DNA from: Cedecea selenatireducens
GTDB lineage: Bacteria > Pseudomonadota > Gammaproteobacteria > Enterobacterales > Enterobacteriaceae
DNA: 64,000 bases
Direction of reading: 5' to 3'
Assembly (NCBI RefSeq): GCF_042138895.1
Contig: NZ_JBHIKW010000001.1
Location: 550,578 to 614,577 of the forward strand
The position numbers and the translations under genes are program-made. The notes beneath the pieces are model-generated. The model was given only the letters and a program-made list of their open reading frames with translations. It was not told the origin of the DNA and did not search any database. Each line of letters begins with the position of its first letter. Position 1 is the first letter of the stretch. This document shows, piece by piece, positions 25,571 through 33,334 of the stretch.

Positions 25571-26995
25571 TCAGTCCGATAAACCGTTATTTTTCATCAC
25601 CTCGGAGTACCAGCCTGCGCTTTTCTTCGGGATACGCCGCAAATCTTTCAGGTCAAACTCATCGCGATTCACATAGATTAGACCGTAACGTTTTGAACAT
25701 CCCTGATGCGTGGAGATAAGATCAAGCGCCGACCAGGGCGTATAGCCAAAGACCTTCACGCCGTCGGTTATCGCCAGCTGCATCTGTTCAATGTGCAGCC
25801 GCAGATAATCGATACGGTAGTCGTCCTGAACTTCCTCATTTTCATCAAGCTTATCAAATGCCCCCAGCCCGTTTTCCGTAATCAGCAACGGCAAATGGTA
25901 GCGATCCCAGATTTCACGCAGCGTATTGCGGAACCCTACCGGGTCAATCTCAGTGCCGAACTGGGTACGGGGCAAATGTGGATTCGCTGCCCCGCGGTGG
26001 ACGCCGTCCTCTCCCGACTTCAGGAGCTTATTCCCCCCGCGCACCACTTCGTCATTGCCGTCACCGCGGCTCGCTTCTACGGCCTGAGTGGTGTAGTAAT
26101 TAAAAGCGATAAAATCGGGACGACCGCGCTTCAGCACCTCGGTATCGCCGGGCATCATCTCCGGGGTATACCCTTTCTCTTCCATATAGCGCCAGGCCAG
26201 CGTGTTGTATTCCCCTCTCGCCGCCATATCCAGGTACAGCCAGTTGCGAATGGCATTGTAGTTAAAGGCGGCCTGAACATCTTCCGGCTTACTGGTGGCC
26301 GGGTAAATCACCGCAATATTCGGCGCGGGACCAATCTTCGAATGAGGGTATTTGGTGTGCAGGTCACGCATCGCCATCGCCTGGGCCACCATCATGTGAT
26401 GGTTTTGCTGATAAAGATTCTTCTTTTTGTCCGCCTGCGTCGAAAGCTTTGGATCCAGCGTACCCAGCGCCTCGCCCTGCAAAATCATTAAGTTCTGTTC
26501 ATTGATGGTCAGCCAGTACTTTACCTTGTCGCCAAATTCATCGAACAGGACGTTGGCATAGCGGGCAAAAGCATCGACGCTGGCGCGGTTATACCAGCCG
26601 CCTTTTGCCTGTAACGCCTGGGGCAAATCAAAGTGGTACATCGTGACAATCGGCTCAATATTATGCAGCCGAAGCTCATCGATCACCTTGTGATAAAAGG
26701 CGATACCGGCCGCGTTAACTTCACCGTTGCCGTCGGGAATAATGCGCGTCCAGGCAATCGAGAAGCGATAGGTTTTGAACCCCAGCCTGGCGAAAAGCGC
26801 GATATCCTCACGGTAGCGATGATAGTGATCGCTGGCGACCTTAAAATCCGTAGTCCCATCCGGGTAGCTTTCACGTGCATCAATGACCGACAGCCCCTTT
26901 CCGTCCTCGTTCCAGGCACCTTCAACCTGATAAGCAGACGTTGATGCCCCCCACAGGAAGCCTTGTGGGAAAGGTTTTAGTTCGCGATATCTCAT
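25571..26995 (-). CDS. 6-phospho-beta-glucosidase (GH1), second copy
   Basis: 474-residue GH1 enzyme for phosphorylated beta-glucosides. The N-terminal signature is FPQGFLWGASTSAYQVEGAWNEDGKG. The acid/base E166 (WLTINEQN) and nucleophile E374 (LLITENGLG) are both present. It differs clearly from ascB in sequence, so it is a paralogue from a separate operon, of the BglA/BglB type. It follows the permease gene by 18 bases. Substrates such as salicin, arbutin or cellobiose phosphate are likely, but the specificity is not visible. Confidence 0.92.
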   Translation of the reverse strand: MRYRELKPFPQGFLWGASTSAYQVEGAWNEDGKGLSVIDARESYPDGTTDFKVASDHYHRYREDIALFARLGFKTYRFSIAWTRIIPDGNGEVNAAGIAFYHKVIDELRLHNIEPIVTMYHFDLPQALQAKGGWYNRASVDAFARYANVLFDEFGDKVKYWLTINEQNLMILQGEALGTLDPKLSTQADKKKNLYQQNHHMMVAQAMAMRDLHTKYPHSKIGPAPNIAVIYPATSKPEDVQAAFNYNAIRNWLYLDMAARGEYNTLAWRYMEEKGYTPEMMPGDTEVLKRGRPDFIAFNYYTTQAVEASRGDGNDEVVRGGNKLLKSGEDGVHRGAANPHLPRTQFGTEIDPVGFRNTLREIWDRYHLPLLITENGLGAFDKLDENEEVQDDYRIDYLRLHIEQMQLAITDGVKVFGYTPWSALDLISTHQGCSKRYGLIYVNRDEFDLKDLRRIPKKSAGWYSEVMKNNGLSD

Positions 26996-27013
26996 AGGTA
27001 GCTCCTTAATGGC

Positions 27014-28876
27014 TCAGGATAAAGAGAGAAGCATTTCGCCGACCCGCGCCTGCGATTGCGTCTGTTTTTGCAGCTGGTGATAGCTGTCGGCGTTGGCAAC
27101 GATGACCGGCGTAATGGTGTCGTAGCCCGCCTTTTCTATGGCTTCGCGATCGAATTCGAGCAGCAGATCGCCGCGTTTGACCTGCTGGCTTTCGCGAACG
27201 TGAATGCGGTAGTGCTCCCCGTTGAGCTGAACGGTATCGAGCCCAACGTGAATCAGTACCTCCGCGCCGCTGCTGGAGAGAATTTGCAGCGCATGACCGG
27301 AGTCAAAGGTGGCCGAGATGGTGCCATCCACGGGCGAGAAGACCTGATTACCGTCCGGGCGTATCGCCAGCCCGTCGCCCACAACGCCGCTCGAAAAGAC
27401 CTTATCGTTAACCTGTTCGAGCGGAACAATTTCCCCGCTCATAGGCGCAGTAATCTGCTCTGCGTTGACGGCTGGCGCCTGCGTAAGGGTGGGTTTTATT
27501 GCAGCGTCGCTAACCTGCTGCTCATCTTCAGGAATATCCTCAAAACCGACTATCCAGGTCAGGACGGCGGCGAGGACAAAGGAAACACAGATGCCCAGAA
27601 TCAGGCCGCCAAAACCTTCGCCATAGAAGATAGGCAGCGTCAGCAGGCTTGGGATCCCGGTTGAGATAGCCGCGCTGTTAAAGTAGCCCACGATCCCGCC
27701 GCCCACGGCAGCGGCAATCACGGCGCAGACAAAAGGTCTTTTCAGCTTGAGCGTTACGCCGTAAACCGCAGGTTCAGTAATCCCGAACAGCGCGGTAATA
27801 AACGTACTGCCCGCCAGCGCCTTCATTTTCTTATTTTTTGTTTTCAGCATGACAGCCAGCACCGCCCCCGCCTGGGCGAAGACGGCAGGCACGGTGGCCG
27901 CCTTCAGCGTGCTGCGCCCAATAGTCGTGATGTCGTTGATGATGACCGGCGTAAAGGCCCAGTGCATGCCGAAAATGACCAGGATCTGCCATACCGCGGC
28001 AATCAGCGCCCCGGCCAGGATAGCGTTGAAACCAAAGACGATGACAAAGAAGCTGGCCGCATATTCGCTGGTGTAAATACCAATCGGCCCGATGGTGATA
28101 AGCGTCAACGGCACCATAATCACCAGCAGCAGGAACGGCGTCACGATGCTGCGTACCGTTTCATGGATGTACTTATTGAACAGCCGCTCCAGCTGGCACA
28201 TCACCCAGACGGCCAGAATAATCGGGATAACCGTCGAGGTGTACTTCATCAACACCACGGGGATCCCCGCGAAGCTCACATCCGCTTTGGTGTTGAACAG
28301 TTCGATAATCGACGGATAAATTAACGCCCCGGCAATGGAAACGGCGACGTAGATATTGCCCTGAAATTTTCGCGCGGTGGTAATAGCCAGCATGATTGGC
28401 AGGAAGTAAAACAGGCTGTCTGCCGCCGCCGCTAAAATGATGTAGGTGCTTTCCGTTTTGCTCATCCAGCCTTCGCTTAACGCGATGCTGAGCAACCCTT
28501 TCAGTACGCCCGAGGCGGCCATCGCCCCCAGCAGCGGGGTGAAAATCGACGAAATAATGTCGATCATTTTGCTGAAGATATTGGTGCGGCTCGACTGGCT
28601 GCTTTGCCGCTCGGAACGGCTGTCGTCCAGCAAAGACGAAATCTCGCCTATCTGGCGATAAACCTCCGCGACCCGGTTACCGATAACCACCTGGAATTGC
28701 CCGGAAGCCTGCATCGTGGTGATAACCCCGTCCAGACGTTCAAGCGCCGCGATATCCACATGCCCGATATCGCGCAGAGAAAAACGTAGCCGGGTCGCGC
28801 AGTGCACCACCGTGACGACGTTGCTCTCGCCGCCGACCAGCCGTAAAACATCTTCAGCTAATGCTTTGATATTCAT
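27014..28876 (-). CDS. PTS beta-glucoside permease EIIBCA (BglF type)
   Basis: 620-residue complete PTS permease. EIIB (1-85) has phospho-cysteine C26 in VVHCATRLRF. EIIC (about 105-450) has some ten membrane segments and GITEPAVYGVTLKLKRP. EIIA (about 470-620) carries the phospho-His in VLIHVGLDTVQLNGEHY. Having its own EIIA sets it apart from AscF. It imports and phosphorylates beta-glucosides, and by family rule also phosphorylates its antiterminator. First gene of the operon; its leader contains the antiterminator target. Confidence 0.92.
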   Translation of the reverse strand: MNIKALAEDVLRLVGGESNVVTVVHCATRLRFSLRDIGHVDIAALERLDGVITTMQASGQFQVVIGNRVAEVYRQIGEISSLLDDSRSERQSSQSSRTNIFSKMIDIISSIFTPLLGAMAASGVLKGLLSIALSEGWMSKTESTYIILAAAADSLFYFLPIMLAITTARKFQGNIYVAVSIAGALIYPSIIELFNTKADVSFAGIPVVLMKYTSTVIPIILAVWVMCQLERLFNKYIHETVRSIVTPFLLLVIMVPLTLITIGPIGIYTSEYAASFFVIVFGFNAILAGALIAAVWQILVIFGMHWAFTPVIINDITTIGRSTLKAATVPAVFAQAGAVLAVMLKTKNKKMKALAGSTFITALFGITEPAVYGVTLKLKRPFVCAVIAAAVGGGIVGYFNSAAISTGIPSLLTLPIFYGEGFGGLILGICVSFVLAAVLTWIVGFEDIPEDEQQVSDAAIKPTLTQAPAVNAEQITAPMSGEIVPLEQVNDKVFSSGVVGDGLAIRPDGNQVFSPVDGTISATFDSGHALQILSSSGAEVLIHVGLDTVQLNGEHYRIHVRESQQVKRGDLLLEFDREAIEKAGYDTITPVIVANADSYHQLQKQTQSQARVGEMLLSLS

Positions 28877-28912
28877 ATTTTTTACCTTTCACTCAGCGAG
28901 TCTTGTTATATC

Positions 28913-28993
28913 CGGGCCAAAAAAAAACCTGACCAGCAGCATGTCGGCGTAATGCAACATGCTGCTGGTCAGGTTTCGCTCAGGTCTGGCCCG
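28913..28993 (-). promoter_or_regulatory. Antiterminator target (RAT) and terminator in the bgl leader
   Basis: On the minus strand a 20-bp perfect stem (28957-28976 with 28925-28944) around a 12-base loop is followed by nine T residues. This is a strong terminator 37 bases before the permease start. Just upstream, overlapping the stem's first strand, is CAGACCTGAGCGAAACCTGA (minus strand), which resembles the GGCAAAACCTxA half of BglG/LicT targets. An outer seven-base pair, CGGGCCA with TGGCCCG, encloses it. BglG-type protein bound to the target would block the terminator. The sequence is seen; the mechanism comes from the family. Confidence 0.75.
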
Positions 28994-29081
28994 ATGACGT
29001 CCTTAATGTGAGTTCGTTATATAAAACAAAATTCGGGGCCACAATCCTCAATGGCTGAATCTGTGACCCGGTGCAGAAAAT

Positions 29082-29095
29082 TGTTACCGGGAACA
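29082..29095. promoter_or_regulatory. Operator-like palindrome upstream of the bgl leader
   Basis: TGTTACCGGGAACA is a near-perfect 14-bp palindrome. It sits between the end of the EAL-like gene and the bgl leader, where the bgl promoter must lie. A TGTGA half-site for CRP at 29062-29066 is close by. The bound protein is unknown. Confidence 0.4.
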
Positions 29096-29105
29096 GTTTT
29101 AATCG

Positions 29106-29690
29106 TCAGCGCCGGGAAAGTAGAAGCTCGCAGTGGCTAAAGTGGACCGGTCGATATTGCCCCTGCACCGCCCAGACCCCGGCTTTGCTCAGCATGCCGT
29201 GATACTGCCGGGAGGAGACCGGCACGATTATCTTCTTGCAGTGACGCCGAACGTTTTCCAGCAGCACGGGGAAAATAGCCCGGCTAATATTCAGCTCGGT
29301 AAAAGATTTGTTGAAGCGAACGCATTCGCAGCCCTCGGTAAACAGAGGCAGCGCGCTGCTGTTTCTGCCGCCCATATCATCAACCCAAAATCCCGATGAC
29401 GGGTGCTCTGCACGAGAGTTGCTAAAAAATTTCATAAACGGCAACGCGTGTTCGAGACAGCCGGGCTCTCCCTTCACCACGCAAAAAAGATTGTTATCGG
29501 TAAACCAGCCGGCTTTTTTCTCGAGCCAGTCGCTTTGCGCCTCACGCAAAGAGTGGTGGAAAATCGTTTCTTTCATTCCGTGAGCGATTAACATCCGACA
29601 GCCGTTAACTTCAACGCGGGTTTCGAGCTCAACGCCTAAAAGTTGCCCATCCAGAGTGGAAATCGGCAGCGCCCAATGCTGCATGTTCAT
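29106..29690 (-). CDS. Degenerate EAL-domain protein (YdiV-like)
   Basis: 194 residues with the outline of an EAL domain but without its catalytic residues. ALPISTLDGQLLGVELETRV stands where EAL/ELL should be. WVDDMGGRNSSALPLFTEGCECVRFNKSFTELN replaces the DDFGxGxSS...DxxKID segment, and VQGQYRPVHFSHCELL matches the QGYxxxxP end. It is shorter than YdiV (237). It probably cannot cleave cyclic-di-GMP and may act by binding another protein, as YdiV does with FlhD. Its position next to rimO is where E. coli has bssR or yliE/yliF. Confidence 0.7.
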   Translation of the reverse strand: MNMQHWALPISTLDGQLLGVELETRVEVNGCRMLIAHGMKETIFHHSLREAQSDWLEKKAGWFTDNNLFCVVKGEPGCLEHALPFMKFFSNSRAEHPSSGFWVDDMGGRNSSALPLFTEGCECVRFNKSFTELNISRAIFPVLLENVRRHCKKIIVPVSSRQYHGMLSKAGVWAVQGQYRPVHFSHCELLLSRR

Positions 29691-29725
29691 TTATATTCCC
29701 TTATTTTTGTAACTTACTGATAATT

Positions 29726-29760
29726 GATCGTTTTTATCAATCAATCAAATAAAAACGATC
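29726..29760. promoter_or_regulatory. 12-bp inverted repeat in the divergent EAL/rimO gap
   Basis: GATCGTTTTTAT at 29726-29737 and ATAAAAACGATC at 29749-29760 are perfect reverse complements with an 11-base spacer. This is the right size for a dimeric regulator binding about two turns apart. It lies 36 bases before the EAL-like start and 71 before the small frame at 29831. In this 334-base gap I see this repeat, the small frame, and the rimO promoter region. Confidence 0.55.
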
Positions 29761-29830
29761 GTTATCACAAAACCTACCAATTTTAGTGGTATGTTCAGGT
29801 AGTTGATTTAAGGAGAAATTAAAATCTGCA

Positions 29831-29971
29831 ATGGGATTAATCGGAGTGATAAAACGGGGTTTATGGCTGGATAACTTTCACACAAAGCCGATGGTTAAAG
29901 GGATGTCCGCCGACGACGCTAAAAAAGCACAAAATGCGAGCTGCAATTCTCCAGTACAAATTCCCGACTAA
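29831..29971 (+). CDS. Possible small protein (46 residues)
   Basis: ATG 29831 opens MGLIGVIKRGLWLDNFHTKPMVKGMSADDAKKAQ and stops at 29971, before rimO. AAGGAG at 29810-29815 precedes it but with a long 15-base spacing. The product has a short hydrophobic, basic N-terminus and a polar tail. The same-strand order and 53-base distance to rimO are consistent with a shared transcript. I do not recognise the family. It may be a genuine short gene missed by length cut-offs. Confidence 0.45.
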   Translation: MGLIGVIKRGLWLDNFHTKPMVKGMSADDAKKAQNASCNSPVQIPD

Positions 29972-30024
29972 CCTCTGTAGAATCGCTGCCCTAATCTTTC
30001 TAATAATTGAACACTTTTTAAGCT

Positions 30025-31350
30025 ATGAGCAATGTAACCCAACAGCCCCGTATCGGGTTTGTCTCCCTCGGCTGCCCGAAAAATCTCGTGGACTCCGAAC
30101 GCATCCTGACTGAACTGCGCACCGAAGGTTATGACGTGGTGCCAAGCTACGACGACGCCGACATGGTTATCGTCAACACCTGCGGCTTTATCGACAGCGC
30201 CGTGCAGGAATCTCTGGAAGCCATCGGCGAAGCGCTGAACGAAAACGGTAAGGTGATTGTCACCGGCTGCCTGGGTGCCAAAGTGGATCAGATCCGTGAA
30301 GTGCATCCGAAAGTGCTGGAAATTACCGGCCCGCACAGCTACGAGCAGGTTCTGGAGCATGTTCACCACTACGTGCCAAAACCTCAGCACAACCCGTTCC
30401 TGAGCCTGGTGCCGGAACAGGGCGTGAAGCTGACGCCGCGCCACTACGCGTATCTGAAAATTTCCGAAGGCTGCAACCATCGCTGCACCTTCTGCATTAT
30501 CCCGTCCATGCGTGGCGACCTGGACAGCCGTCCAATCGGTGACGTACTGGCGGAGGCAAAACGTCTGGTGGAAGCCGGCGTGAAAGAGCTGCTGGTTATC
30601 TCCCAGGATACCTCAGCCTACGGCGTGGACGTTAAGCACCGCACCGGTTTCTGGAACGGCGCGCCGGTAAAAACCAGCATGGTTAGCCTGTGCGAGCAAT
30701 TGGCTAAGCTTGGCGTCTGGACTCGTCTGCACTACGTTTACCCGTACCCACACGTCGACGATGTGATCCCGCTGATGGCGGAAGGCAAAATCCTGCCGTA
30801 CCTCGACATCCCGCTGCAGCACGCCAGCCCGCGCATTCTGAAGCTGATGAAGCGCCCTGGCTCTGCGGACCGTCAGCTGCAGCGCATCAAGCAATGGCGT
30901 GAAATCTGCCCGGATCTGACCCTGCGCTCAACCTTTATCGTTGGCTTCCCGGGTGAAACCGAAGAAGACTTCGAGATGCTGCTCGATTTCCTGAAAGAAG
31001 CACGACTGGATCGCGTAGGCTGCTTCAAGTACAGCCCGGTTGACGGCGCGACCGCCAACGAGCTGCCGGACCAGGTACCGGAAGAGGTGAAAGAAGAGCG
31101 CTGGAACCGCTTTATGCAGCTGCAGCAGAAAATCTCCGCCGAACGCCTGCAGGAAAAAGTGGGCCGCGAGATTCTGGTGATGGTTGATGAAGTAGACGAA
31201 GAAGGGGCTATTGGCCGCAGCATGGCGGACGCACCGGAAATCGACGGCGCGGTTTACCTGAACGGCGAAACGAAGCTGAAGCCAGGCGACGTTGTCCGCG
31301 TGAAGGTTGAGAACGCGGATGAGTACGATCTGTGGGGTTCAGTGGTTTAA
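30025..31350 (+). CDS. rimO: Ribosomal protein S12 methylthiotransferase RimO
   Basis: 441-residue radical-SAM enzyme that adds a methylthio group to Asp89 of ribosomal protein S12. The N-terminal UPF0004 domain supplies C17, C53 and C82 for one [4Fe-4S] cluster. The radical-SAM motif CNHRCTFC gives C150, C154 and C157. A C-terminal TRAM domain (EILVMVDEVDEEGAIGRSMADAPEIDG) binds S12. It is full length and equal to E. coli RimO (441). The family uses S-adenosylmethionine. Cytoplasmic. Confidence 0.96.
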   Translation: MSNVTQQPRIGFVSLGCPKNLVDSERILTELRTEGYDVVPSYDDADMVIVNTCGFIDSAVQESLEAIGEALNENGKVIVTGCLGAKVDQIREVHPKVLEITGPHSYEQVLEHVHHYVPKPQHNPFLSLVPEQGVKLTPRHYAYLKISEGCNHRCTFCIIPSMRGDLDSRPIGDVLAEAKRLVEAGVKELLVISQDTSAYGVDVKHRTGFWNGAPVKTSMVSLCEQLAKLGVWTRLHYVYPYPHVDDVIPLMAEGKILPYLDIPLQHASPRILKLMKRPGSADRQLQRIKQWREICPDLTLRSTFIVGFPGETEEDFEMLLDFLKEARLDRVGCFKYSPVDGATANELPDQVPEEVKEERWNRFMQLQQKISAERLQEKVGREILVMVDEVDEEGAIGRSMADAPEIDGAVYLNGETKLKPGDVVRVKVENADEYDLWGSVV

Positions 31351-31362
31351 TTTTTTTTGCCT

Positions 31363-31385
31363 GCCGGAACCGTACCTCGCTTCTT
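31363..31385 (+). repeat. 23-base sequence shared with the right window edge
   Basis: 21 of 23 bases match 63978-64000, both beginning GCCGGAACCG and ending CCTCGCTTCTT. Here it follows a T-rich run after the rimO stop. It may mark a dispersed element; see the finding. Confidence 0.5.
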
Positions 31386-31390
31386 ATTTT

Positions 31391-31497
31391 TACCCTCACC
31401 CTAACCCTCTCCCTGGAAGGGAGAGGGAATAAAAAATGTTCCCCATCGTCTGTTTTCCCCCTCTCCCTCTGGGAGAGGGCTGGGGTGAGGGGAAGAT
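31391..31497. repeat. Intergenic palindromic repeat, copy 5 (two units)
   Basis: CCCTCACCCTAACCCTCTCCC with GGGAGAGGG (31393-31427) is followed by an inverted unit, CCCCCTCTCCCT with GGGAGAGGGCTGGGGTGAGGGG (31457-31492). The outer arms are complementary. It lies in the convergent rimO-mipA gap (31351-31643), which otherwise shows nothing to me beyond the 23-base sequence at 31363-31385. Confidence 0.8.
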
Positions 31498-31643
31498 TTG
31501 TTCCCGGCTCTCATAGCCGGTGGGTTTACCGCTTCACCGGCGCAGTGACTGCATATGAAACTGTACTGGAAGTGAACGGAATTTTATCCGGGTTTGCATA
31601 ATCGTGGGTATTTATAACGATGAGATAATCACCGAGCAATCGC

Positions 31644-32384
31644 CTAAAACGTATAACTCATCCCCACCGTCAGCTCCCGCAGGTTGTTCTTATTCACCAT
31701 GGGGCTGTCACTAATCGTGTTCGGGTAAAAACGCTGCGTGAACTGCGCCCAGGTGTTCCACAGCGGCGTCCAGGCGTAGTTCATTGCCAGCTGTGCGTAA
31801 GGCACAATGCTGCTTTGCGGACGCCATGTCGCCAGGCCCGTTTTGACCGACTCTTTCTCAGAGATGCCGTAGTAGTAACGCGTATTTTGCGCATTAGAAA
31901 AGTCCATGCCGGCTTCCGGCACCAGCGTGAAATCTCCCCACTGCACCATTGCGATATAGGCCGAATTGGCGACCACGCCGTTGCTGACGCCCAGAGTATC
32001 GCCCGCGATCGTGGCGCTTAATGCCCCCACCGGCGTGGTGTATTGCATCGTCATGCCGCCCATCATCGTGCTGTTGCGGTTGCTCAACCCTCGCAGCGCG
32101 GGCGTTTGCCCGGTATCCGCACGGTACAACGTGTCGTAGTAATAAACCTTAGCGCGCAGCAGCAGCGTATCGGTATTGATGAAGTTATAGCCCGCCTCGG
32201 TCCCGTCAAGATACCAGGTTTTGCCGTCGTAGCCGACGTATGGCAGCGCCCAGCGCAGCTCATGGCGGGTTTGATAAGGGGTTTGATACAGCCCGCCCTG
32301 CGCGCCAAGCGACCAGTTGGCCGCCGGGCAGGAGGTGGCAATCAGCAGCGGGCTGAGCAGAAGCGCCCCGGTTATTTTTCGCAT
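31644..32384 (-). CDS. MipA/OmpV family outer-membrane protein
   Basis: 246 residues. A signal peptide (1-21, ATSCPAA) precedes a beta-rich barrel that ends in Phe (LTVGMSYTF). Motifs NWSLGAQGGLYQTPY, PYVGYDGKTWYLDGTEAGYNFINTD and NYAWTPLWNTWAQFTQRFYPNTISDSPMV are those of MipA/OmpV proteins. These are scaffold or channel-like proteins of the outer membrane with unclear roles. It begins 36 bases after gsiD, so it may be read from the gsi operon. E. coli has its mipA elsewhere. Confidence 0.85.
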   Translation of the reverse strand: MRKITGALLLSPLLIATSCPAANWSLGAQGGLYQTPYQTRHELRWALPYVGYDGKTWYLDGTEAGYNFINTDTLLLRAKVYYYDTLYRADTGQTPALRGLSNRNSTMMGGMTMQYTTPVGALSATIAGDTLGVSNGVVANSAYIAMVQWGDFTLVPEAGMDFSNAQNTRYYYGISEKESVKTGLATWRPQSSIVPYAQLAMNYAWTPLWNTWAQFTQRFYPNTISDSPMVNKNNLRELTVGMSYTF

Positions 32385-32420
32385 GTTTTTACTCCAGGGC
32401 GATGAAGGTTTTGCCGCAGC

Positions 32421-33332
32421 TTAACCTTTAATTTTGGGATCCAGCGCGTCCCGCAACCCATCGCCCAATAAGTTGAACGCCAGCACGGTAAAGAAGATGG
32501 CGAGACTCGGGAAAATAGCCACGTGCGGGGCAATGACCATATCCGCCCTCGCCTCGTTCAGCATCGCGCCCCACTCCGGCGTAGGAGGCTGAGCGCCCAG
32601 GCCAAGAAACGACAGGCTTGCGGCGGAGATAATAGAGGTCCCGATACGCATGGTGAAATAAACCACGATCGACGAAACGGTTCCCGGCAGAATATGCCGG
32701 AAGATAATAGTCGCATCCGGGGCGCCAATACTACGAGCAGACTCAATAAAAGTTTGCTGTTTCAGCACCAGGGTGTTGCCGCGAACCAGACGGGCAAACG
32801 CCGGAATACTGAAAATAGCCACCGCAATAATCACGTTGGTCATGCCGCTGCCCATCACCGCCACCACCGCTATCGCCAGCAGAATGCCGGGGAAGGCGAA
32901 CAGGACATCGCAAATGCGCATGATAATGCGGTCCCACCAGCCTTCGTAATACCCCGCCAGCAGGCCAAAGAAGGTGCCGATCAGCGCGCCAATAAGCACC
33001 GAAAAGACCCCGGCGGCCAGTGAGATTTGCGCCCCAACCAGCACGCGGCTAAAAATGTCGCGCCCCAGCGAATCAACGCCAAACCAGTGCAATGCCGACG
33101 GCCCTTCGTTCAGCCTGTCGTAATCAAAATAGTTTTCCGCATCAAAGGGCGCTATCCACGGCGCTATCAGCGCTACTACTATCAGTAAAAGCACGAAAAG
33201 CCCGGCGGTCATCGCCACGGGCTGCTGCCGAAAACGGCGTAAGAACTCGCTCCACGGCGTTCGGATTTGCCCGGCGCGAACGGCGGGCATCGCGCTGACT
33301 ATGGCCTGGCGTCGCCAGTTTAAAAGTCGCAT
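32421..33332 (-). CDS. gsiD: Glutathione ABC importer, permease GsiD
   Basis: 303-residue inner-membrane permease of the DppC/OppC type. A leading N-terminal helix (FVLLLIVVALIAPWIAPF) is followed by the permease domain with five to six membrane segments. The EAA loop (ARSIGAPDATIIFRHILPG) contacts the ATPase. It starts two bases after gsiC. It forms the pore with GsiC for glutathione uptake. Length matches E. coli GsiD (303). Confidence 0.93.
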   Translation of the reverse strand: MRLLNWRRQAIVSAMPAVRAGQIRTPWSEFLRRFRQQPVAMTAGLFVLLLIVVALIAPWIAPFDAENYFDYDRLNEGPSALHWFGVDSLGRDIFSRVLVGAQISLAAGVFSVLIGALIGTFFGLLAGYYEGWWDRIIMRICDVLFAFPGILLAIAVVAVMGSGMTNVIIAVAIFSIPAFARLVRGNTLVLKQQTFIESARSIGAPDATIIFRHILPGTVSSIVVYFTMRIGTSIISAASLSFLGLGAQPPTPEWGAMLNEARADMVIAPHVAIFPSLAIFFTVLAFNLLGDGLRDALDPKIKG

Positions 33333-33334
33333 CC

